64,000 nucleotides of DNA from NCBI RefSeq assembly GCF_023283985.1, contig NZ_JAKIKU010000007.1, positions 62,001 to 126,000 of the forward strand, in the 5' to 3' direction. Under the pieces are notes generated by a model that worked only from the letters and a program-made list of their open reading frames with translations, did not search any database and was not told the DNA's origin. Positions 59,263 through 64,000 of the stretch are shown here, piece after piece (position 1 is the stretch's first letter; every line of letters begins with the position of its first letter). This stretch comes from Shewanella electrodiphila. Lineage in GTDB: Bacteria > Pseudomonadota > Gammaproteobacteria > Enterobacterales > Shewanellaceae. The translations under genes were made by a program, and so were the position numbers.

Positions 59263-59555
59263 AATACGTAAATTACCGTTTAAAGCCAAGGCTTCTGATT
59301 GTGGTGGGTATTTCTTTGTTGGTTAGCCTATTGTTGATTTTGTTAGAGCTGACTCCGTGGGCTGAACAAATCAATCTTCAAGGGTACTCCCATGGGGATG
59401 GTGAAAAACGCGATATTCCAAGTTATATGCGTTATATACTGCCCTTTGTCAAAGAGCTGATTTTGATTGGTGTGCCTATGCTGCTAACTGTGTCAGTGAT
59501 GAAGCTTTATGGTTTTCTAAAGCGCTTGATTAAACCAAAAATCATTAAAAGCTGA
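59259..59555 (+). CDS. Small two-helix membrane protein, unknown function
   Basis: 98 residues. Hydrophobic helices at about 12-31 and 60-87 flank a short polar loop with His/Asp (GYSHGDGEKRD). No family is recognised. Translation starts inside the stop of the preceding gene (ATGA), so it is probably a partner of the histidine-rich protein. Basic C-terminus (KRLIKPKIIKS) suggests a cytoplasmic end. Confidence 0.6.
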   Translation: MKYVNYRLKPRLLIVVGISLLVSLLLILLELTPWAEQINLQGYSHGDGEKRDIPSYMRYILPFVKELILIGVPMLLTVSVMKLYGFLKRLIKPKIIKS

Positions 59556-59657
59556 TGGCTTAACTGCAATCAGGCTGAGCATAGTAAGTGATTTATATTC
59601 GTTAATCGCAGCAATCTCATCTTGTAGATACGCTATTTGACGGCGAAAATTAAAATT

Positions 59658-59684
59658 AATCCCTGTTATACAGGGATTTTTTTA
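59658..59684 (+). terminator. Terminator after the receptor/membrane module
   Basis: AATCCCTGT TAT ACAGGGATT followed by TTTTTT, about 100 bases after the 59555 stop. Confidence 0.85.
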
Positions 59685-59808
59685 TTTTAAGCTAACAAGT
59701 TTTACACCTCTAGCGTGTTTACTCTCTTCACTTGGTATAAAATAGCAAAATCTAGCCAAATAAGTGGTGAGTTTAAGTTACAGGTAAAGAGTACTTAGGC
59801 CTAAGTTA

Positions 59809-60828
59809 ATGAAAAAAATTCTGTTTATTAGATACGATAAAATTGGTGATTTTACGTTAAGCTGGCCAGCCTTGAGTTTGCTGAAAAAAGCCATGCCAGA
59901 GGCCAGCATTGAAGTGCTTGTTTCACCAGTAACTAAAGCTTTTGCATTAGCTTGTCCCTACGTAGATCATGTGATTATCGATGATGGTGATGATCAAGGG
60001 ATCAGCGAGCGCATTAAAGAACGAGAATACGATGGTGCGATTGTGTCGTTGTCTGAATTTCGTGGTTATAAATTTTTAAAGCCAGCAAACATTCCATTTG
60101 TGTTAGCACCAAAACATAATTGGTATCAGTACCTTTATAAGCATCGAGCGGATCACCAATACAAAAAAGGTGAAGGTTGCTGGCGTGGTGCATGTATGTT
60201 GGTGGAGTCTTTTTTAGCGCAAAACGGTTACGATATTCCCGAAGTGACTAGACCTTTATGGAATGTGCAGCAACAAAAACCGAAATGGCAGCAATATTAT
60301 CATCAGAAAAATGATGAGAAGTTAATTTTTGCTCACCCAGGCACAGGCGGATCCTCAGGTGGTGTACCTGTGGACAGCTTTGCTCGCATGCTGATTGATA
60401 TTGATAAACAGACTAAACTGAATTGTCGCTTTGTTTTAACCTATAGCGGTGAAGAGGAACGTCTTGCACAGCAGATGCATGATTTACTCGTAGCGAGTAA
60501 TATTAAAGTCGCAATGGCCAAGCCATTATCCAGTTTGGCTGAATTTGCCGAGTCTTTGGTTGCAGCGGATATGTTTATTGCAGGCTCTACTGGACCATTG
60601 CACCTTGCTGGGCTGCATAATGTCCCTACAGTTGGGTTTTATGCTGGTAGACGCTCAGCCCCAGAAGTACGTTGGCAGTCACTCTCGGCTGATGCACGTC
60701 GCTTAGCATTCACACCGCCAATCGGTAAGAAAACCGGCCGAAATATGGCGTTAGTTAATTTTGATAAAGCGGCGGCAGAGACTGCGCAGTTTTTAAATAC
60801 ATTTTATGCAGACGATATTAGCGAGTAA
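59809..60828 (+). CDS. Glycosyltransferase family 9 (heptosyltransferase-like)
   Basis: GT9-type protein of 339 residues. The N-terminus KKILFIRYDKIGDFTLSWPAL is the glycosyltransferase-9 Rossmann start, and the donor-site region FIAGSTGPLHLAGLHNVPTVGFYAGRRSAPEVRWQ matches ADP-heptose:LPS transferases. It precedes hldD by 52 bases, the enzyme that makes the donor sugar, so a role in LPS core assembly is likely. Which heptose it adds cannot be read. Confidence 0.85.
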   Translation: MKKILFIRYDKIGDFTLSWPALSLLKKAMPEASIEVLVSPVTKAFALACPYVDHVIIDDGDDQGISERIKEREYDGAIVSLSEFRGYKFLKPANIPFVLAPKHNWYQYLYKHRADHQYKKGEGCWRGACMLVESFLAQNGYDIPEVTRPLWNVQQQKPKWQQYYHQKNDEKLIFAHPGTGGSSGGVPVDSFARMLIDIDKQTKLNCRFVLTYSGEEERLAQQMHDLLVASNIKVAMAKPLSSLAEFAESLVAADMFIAGSTGPLHLAGLHNVPTVGFYAGRRSAPEVRWQSLSADARRLAFTPPIGKKTGRNMALVNFDKAAAETAQFLNTFYADDISE

Positions 60829-60880
60829 GCTCTCCTAAATTGGTTGCAAATGAGTTAAACACAATAACGGAATTATTCTT

Positions 60881-61834
60881 ATGATAGTTGTAACAGGTGC
60901 TGCAGGTTTTATTGGTAGTAATTTAGTTAAGTCATTAAACGAATTAGGTCGTACAGATATTATCGCAGTAGATGATTTATCTGACGGCACACAGATGTTT
61001 AACTTAGCAGATTGCGAAATTGCTGACTATTTAGATAAAGATGCCTTTTTAGCCAGCATTAAAGCCGGCGAATTTGACGGTAAATTAGAAGTTATTTTCC
61101 ATCAAGGAGCTTGTTCATCGACCACTGAGTGGGATGGCAAGTTTATGATGCAAAACAACTATGAATACTCAAAAGTATTACTGCATTATAGCCAAGCAAA
61201 TGATGTGCAATTTATTTATGCATCATCAGCGTCTGTTTACGGCGGCAGTGACACCTTTGTTGAAAAGCGTGAAGTTGAAAAACCGCTAAACGTTTATGCT
61301 TACTCTAAGTTCTTGTTTGATCAATATGTCAGACAGCAAGACACCAATGCACAGGTTGCAGGTCTACGTTACTTTAACGTTTATGGTCCTAGAGAGCAGC
61401 ATAAAGGCGGCATGGCGAGTGTTGCCTTCCACTTTAATAACCAAATCAAAGCGAATGGTGTCTGTCGCTTATTTGCCGGTGTTGATGGCTATGCAGATGG
61501 TCAGCAGTTACGTGATTTTGTGTTTGTTGAAGACGTGGTTAAAGTGAACTTATGGTTATGGCAAAACAAGTCAGTATCAGGGATCTTTAATTGTGGAACA
61601 GGCCAAGCTCAAAGCTTTAATGACGTTGCTAATGCTGTGGTTAACTATCATGGCAAAGGTGAAATTGAATACATTCCTTTCCCCGATAAATTGAAGGGCG
61701 CATACCAAAGTTATACCCAAGCTGATTTAACTCAGCTGCGCTCAGTAGGGTGCGATCATGTATTCAAAACGGTTGAGCAAGCGGTGCCTGAATATTTGGA
61801 TTGGCTGAAAGACCAACACTTTATTGGTCAGTAA
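60881..61834 (+). CDS. hldD: ADP-L-glycero-D-manno-heptose 6-epimerase
   Basis: NAD(P)-dependent SDR epimerase of 317 residues (E. coli RfaD/HldD 310) that converts ADP-D-glycero- to ADP-L-glycero-manno-heptose for LPS core. GAAGFIGSN is the nucleotide motif, [13 protein letters not shown] the diagnostic HldD segment, and [11 protein letters not shown] carries the catalytic Tyr/Lys. It follows the GT9 gene and is closed by a terminator. Confidence 0.97.
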   Translation: MIVVTGAAGFIGSNLVKSLNELGRTDIIAVDDLSDGTQMFNLADCEIADYLDKDAFLASIKAGEFDGKLEVIFHQGACSSTTEWDGKFMMQNNYEYSKVLLHYSQANDVQFIYASSASVYGGSDTFVEKREVEKPLNVYAYSKFLFDQYVRQQDTNAQVAGLRYFNVYGPREQHKGGMASVAFHFNNQIKANGVCRLFAGVDGYADGQQLRDFVFVEDVVKVNLWLWQNKSVSGIFNCGTGQAQSFNDVANAVVNYHGKGEIEYIPFPDKLKGAYQSYTQADLTQLRSVGCDHVFKTVEQAVPEYLDWLKDQHFIGQ

Positions 61835-61873
61835 TATTTGACTGAATATTAAGGCTGGTTCTTAATAAAAAAT

Positions 61874-61906
61874 AAAGCCTTGAAGTCATTGCTTCAAGGC
61901 TTTTTT
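61874..61906 (+). terminator. Terminator after hldD
   Basis: AAAGCCTTGAAG (61874-61885) and its complement with a 6-base loop, then a T tract. Confidence 0.92.
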
Positions 61907-61933
61907 ATGGCCAGTGTGAATGTAATAGTTAGC

Positions 61934-62010
61934 GCTAATCGCTAATCGCTAATCGCTAATCGCTAATCGCTAATCGCTCATCACTCATCATTAAGCATTA
62001 AGCATTAAGC
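61934..62010. repeat. Heptamer tandem repeats GCTAATC and ATTAAGC
   Basis: Six perfect GCTAATC units at 61934-61975, two degenerate ones (GCTCATC, ACTCATC) and then three ATTAAGC units at 61990-62010. The last tract contains the stop codon of the CBS-protein gene on the minus strand. Confidence 0.85.
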
Positions 62011-62409
62011 GCTTGTGACCATGCCTTTTAATACGATGTCATCGTAAGTGACAAAACCAATGATATTGGCATGTTCCACTACGGGGGCTTTATTAATTTG
62101 AAATTGATCAAATAGCCTAGCGGTGTAACGAATATCCATTTCAGCATCCACTGACATTACTGGTTTTATCATAATTTCATAAACGTTAACTCGCTCAGGA
62201 GACTTATTAGTTGCGAGCACTTTTCTGGCAATATCACTTAAAAGTAACATGCCATATTCATCATGCTCATGACGTTTATTCACCACTAAAATCGATACCT
62301 TTTTCTCCACGGCGATAGCAATGGCTTCACTGATAGTCAGCATGCCGTCAATCATGGCATATTGATTCATTAATACATCACGGTTTTTAATCGGGGTCGA
62401 CGGCTTCAT
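62005..62409 (-). CDS. CBS-domain protein
   Basis: 134 residues that are mostly a pair of CBS motifs (Bateman module): DGMLTISEAIAIAVEKKVSILVVNKR with a following SDIARKVL, and VMSVDAEMDIRYTARLFDQFQINKAPVVEHANIIGFVTYDDIVLKGM. Such modules bind adenosine nucleotides. It is the last gene of an operon with two DUF1538 proteins and a P-II-like protein; its start overlaps the P-II stop by four bases. A regulatory role for the transporter is inferred. Confidence 0.82.
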   Translation of the reverse strand: MKPSTPIKNRDVLMNQYAMIDGMLTISEAIAIAVEKKVSILVVNKRHEHDEYGMLLLSDIARKVLATNKSPERVNVYEIMIKPVMSVDAEMDIRYTARLFDQFQINKAPVVEHANIIGFVTYDDIVLKGMVTSA

Positions 62410-62756
62410 ATCTGATCCTTAATATCATTAGTGAGTTTCTCGACTTGGTGCGCCACGCCGACGGCGTCTTCAACATCAATTTGAATCGCGATACCTTGGC
62501 CTGGGTTGGTATTAAAACCGCCGACTTCACAGATTGTTTCTAAAATATGGCGACTCATATGCTCTTCAACTAACCACAAAATGACATCGCGCTGAACATC
62601 TAATCCCAAGCCCATGAAGGTTTTCTTTTTCTTAAGCCCTTCACCTCTAGCGTGGTTAATAACGGTAGCGCCAGTCGCGCCAGCTTCTCTTGCGGCATCA
62701 AGTATATTGTCAGTTGTGATGTCGTCGACAAACGCGATAATGAGCTTAAATCGCAT
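62406..62756 (-). CDS. P-II-like signalling protein
   Basis: 116 residues with the P-II fold pattern: first strand FKLIIAFVDDITTDNILDAAREAGATGATVI, T-loop-type region HARGEGLKKKKTFMGLGL, and C-terminal GGFNTNPGQGIAIQIDVEDAVGVAHQ. It lacks the Tyr-containing uridylylation loop of GlnB/GlnK, so it is a divergent P-II-like protein rather than the nitrogen regulator. AAGGAG precedes the ATG. It lies directly after a DUF1538 gene and before the CBS gene. Confidence 0.82.
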   Translation of the reverse strand: MRFKLIIAFVDDITTDNILDAAREAGATGATVINHARGEGLKKKKTFMGLGLDVQRDVILWLVEEHMSRHILETICEVGGFNTNPGQGIAIQIDVEDAVGVAHQVEKLTNDIKDQI

Positions 62757-62759
62757 GAA

Positions 62760-63626
62760 TTACTCCTTAACGGATCGATTAGTTTCTATATCTGCTATAG
62801 AAGCTTGATTGGTTGTTGTTTGTTCTTCTACTGTGACGGTTTCAGTGGCATCGTCAGCCAATTTATCTCTGCGCTTATCGAGCCAAGCGACGATTTGTGC
62901 ATAGCTCATGACAGCAATAATGGGAAATAAACTGGCAAAAGCGATGAGGCCAAAGCCATCAATTAATGGATTTCTGCCTTCTACATTGGAGGCTAACCCT
63001 AAGCCTAACGCAGCAACTAACGGGACAGTGACCGTTGATGTGGTCACACCGCCAGAATCATAGGCAAGAGGAATAATGGACTTAGGTGCAAAGAAAGTTT
63101 GGATCACCACCACCACATAACCCGCCATTATGTAGTAATGAATAGGATCGCCAACCACAATGCGAAAACAGCCGAGCGAAATACCAAATGCAACCCCAAT
63201 AGCGACCGAAATGCGTAAACCTTGGGTGCTTATAGTGCCGCCGGAGACTTCATTGGCCTTAATCGCGACGGCAATTAAAGAGGGTTCAGCGATTGTGGTA
63301 CTAAAACCTATGGCCGCAGCAAATACATAAACCCAAAAGTAGTCCTGCCACAAGTAAGGCCCAGCTGAACCGTCTGGGTGCAAGATACTCGGTGATGTGA
63401 GCTGATTAGCGAGGTTCTCGCCAATAGGAAACAGCGCTAACTCTAGGCCTACCAGGAAAAAACTCAAACCTAGGATGACATACACAAATCCCAGAACCAC
63501 GGTTTTCCAATTGGCTATCGGTCGTTTAAGTACGCCCAATTGAAAACCAAATAAAATGGTCGCAATAGGGACAACATCACGCATGGTGAGCAATAAAGTG
63601 TCGAACAACTGACTAAGCCAGACCAT
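62760..63626 (-). CDS. DUF1538 membrane protein (UmpA/UmpB-like)
   Basis: Integral membrane protein of 288 residues with about seven hydrophobic helices. The DUF1538 segments are clear: FGFQLGVLKRPIANWKTVV, GISLGCFRIVVGDPIHYYIMAGYVVVV and [45 protein letters not shown]1538 pairs were reported as a two-component Na+/H+-type antiporter (UmpAB) in a Halomonas relative. The upstream gene (to 63699) is a paralogue. GGGGGA precedes the ATG. Acidic/Lys C-terminal tail. Confidence 0.8.
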   Translation of the reverse strand: MVWLSQLFDTLLLTMRDVVPIATILFGFQLGVLKRPIANWKTVVLGFVYVILGLSFFLVGLELALFPIGENLANQLTSPSILHPDGSAGPYLWQDYFWVYVFAAAIGFSTTIAEPSLIAVAIKANEVSGGTISTQGLRISVAIGVAFGISLGCFRIVVGDPIHYYIMAGYVVVVIQTFFAPKSIIPLAYDSGGVTTSTVTVPLVAALGLGLASNVEGRNPLIDGFGLIAFASLFPIIAVMSYAQIVAWLDKRRDKLADDATETVTVEEQTTTNQASIADIETNRSVKE

Positions 63627-63698
63627 TGATTTCCCCCATTGAGATACTTGTAGAATGAGTGAAAAAACCCTTATGATTCATATGTTTTTCAGTCATAT

Positions 63699-64000
63699 TC
63701 ATAGCACCATGCCGTACAGCAATACGAAAATGACCGGTGTAAGGCTGGCAAAGGCTATTAACCCAAAACCATCTAACATCGGATTACGACCTTTAATCAC
63801 TGTGGCTAACCCAACACCTAACGCTGTGACTAATGGCACTGTAATGGTCGAGGTGGTTACTCCGCCAGAGTCATAAGCAATACCAATGATACTTTCTGGG
63901 GCGAAACTGGTGAGGATCATCACGATGACATAACCGCCAATGATCAAATAATGAATCGGCCAGCCTTTTACGATACGGATAACCCCGAGCAATATGGCCA
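63699..64000 (-). CDS. DUF1538 membrane protein, C-terminal part (runs off the right edge)
   Basis: About 100 C-terminal residues of a second DUF1538 protein. It aligns closely with the other copy: [71 protein letters not shown]. The frame stays open past the right edge (reading [13 protein letters not shown]), so the start is not in the window. Transcribed before the 62760 gene, with a 72-base gap. Confidence 0.8.
   Translation of the reverse strand, partial: AILLGVIRIVKGWPIHYLIIGGYVIVMILTSFAPESIIGIAYDSGGVTTSTITVPLVTALGVGLATVIKGRNPMLDGFGLIAFASLTPVIFVLLYGMVL

Noticed and set aside
61934-62010. Repeats considered as a CRISPR array
   Set aside because: Units are only 7 bp and are contiguous with no spacers; no cas genes are present.

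Overview
The window reads as a chromosomal segment of a Gammaproteobacterium of the Shewanella type. The evidence is the MSHA pilus locus (mshD-O-P-Q) placed directly before mreBCD, the order maf-rng-yhdP-nitrilase-tldD, an ExeM-like nuclease, the long form of PurC, and moderate-to-low GC with AT-rich gaps. It is almost all core or ordinary accessory chromosome. I saw no rRNA, tRNA, insertion sequence, prophage or CRISPR array.

Layout. 1-6029: end of the MSHA pilus minor-pilin block (mshD end, mshO, mshP, giant mshQ). 6319-17939: cell-shape and envelope block mreB-mreC-mreD-maf-rng-yhdP-nitrilase-tldD, all on the plus strand with several overlapping stop/start pairs. 18076-22871: a TolC/HlyD/two-permease export operon behind a perfect 16-bp palindrome, with no ATPase gene. 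22992-27997 (minus): a TPR protein, a LysR regulator, a large Ig-like lipoprotein and darP/yjgA, divergent from pmbA/tldE (28246). 29772-38086: an Asp-rich lipoprotein, a chemoreceptor, an APH-like kinase, an S10 carboxypeptidase and an extracellular nuclease. 38222-41577: a Fur-box siderophore receptor with a PepSY-TM protein. 41883-46586: an acyltransferase-like membrane protein, purC, a DMT exporter and an LpxR-like deacylase. 46711-55416: deaD, an M28 peptidase with an N-terminal 15-bp repeat tract, uvrA, a YajR-type MFS transporter and ssb. 55690-59555: a LysR regulator, a Fur-box TonB receptor, a DUF4405-type histidine-rich membrane protein and a small two-helix protein. 59809-61834: a GT9 glycosyltransferase and hldD (LPS core heptose). 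62005-64000 (minus): two DUF1538 membrane proteins, a P-II-like protein and a CBS-domain protein.

The most interesting parts are three. The first is the DUF1538/DUF1538/P-II/CBS operon, which looks like a nucleotide-sensing regulated ion transporter. The second is a pair of analogous Fur-type modules, each made of a TonB receptor, an intergenic hairpin and a multi-helix membrane protein that could be a reductase. One of these carries an internally duplicated His-x13-His-x3-His pattern that suggests a di-heme b-type cytochrome. The third is a set of tandem repeats: 15-bp in-frame repeats in two genes, and related heptamer repeats in two intergenic regions. All family names are from reading the sequence without database searches.
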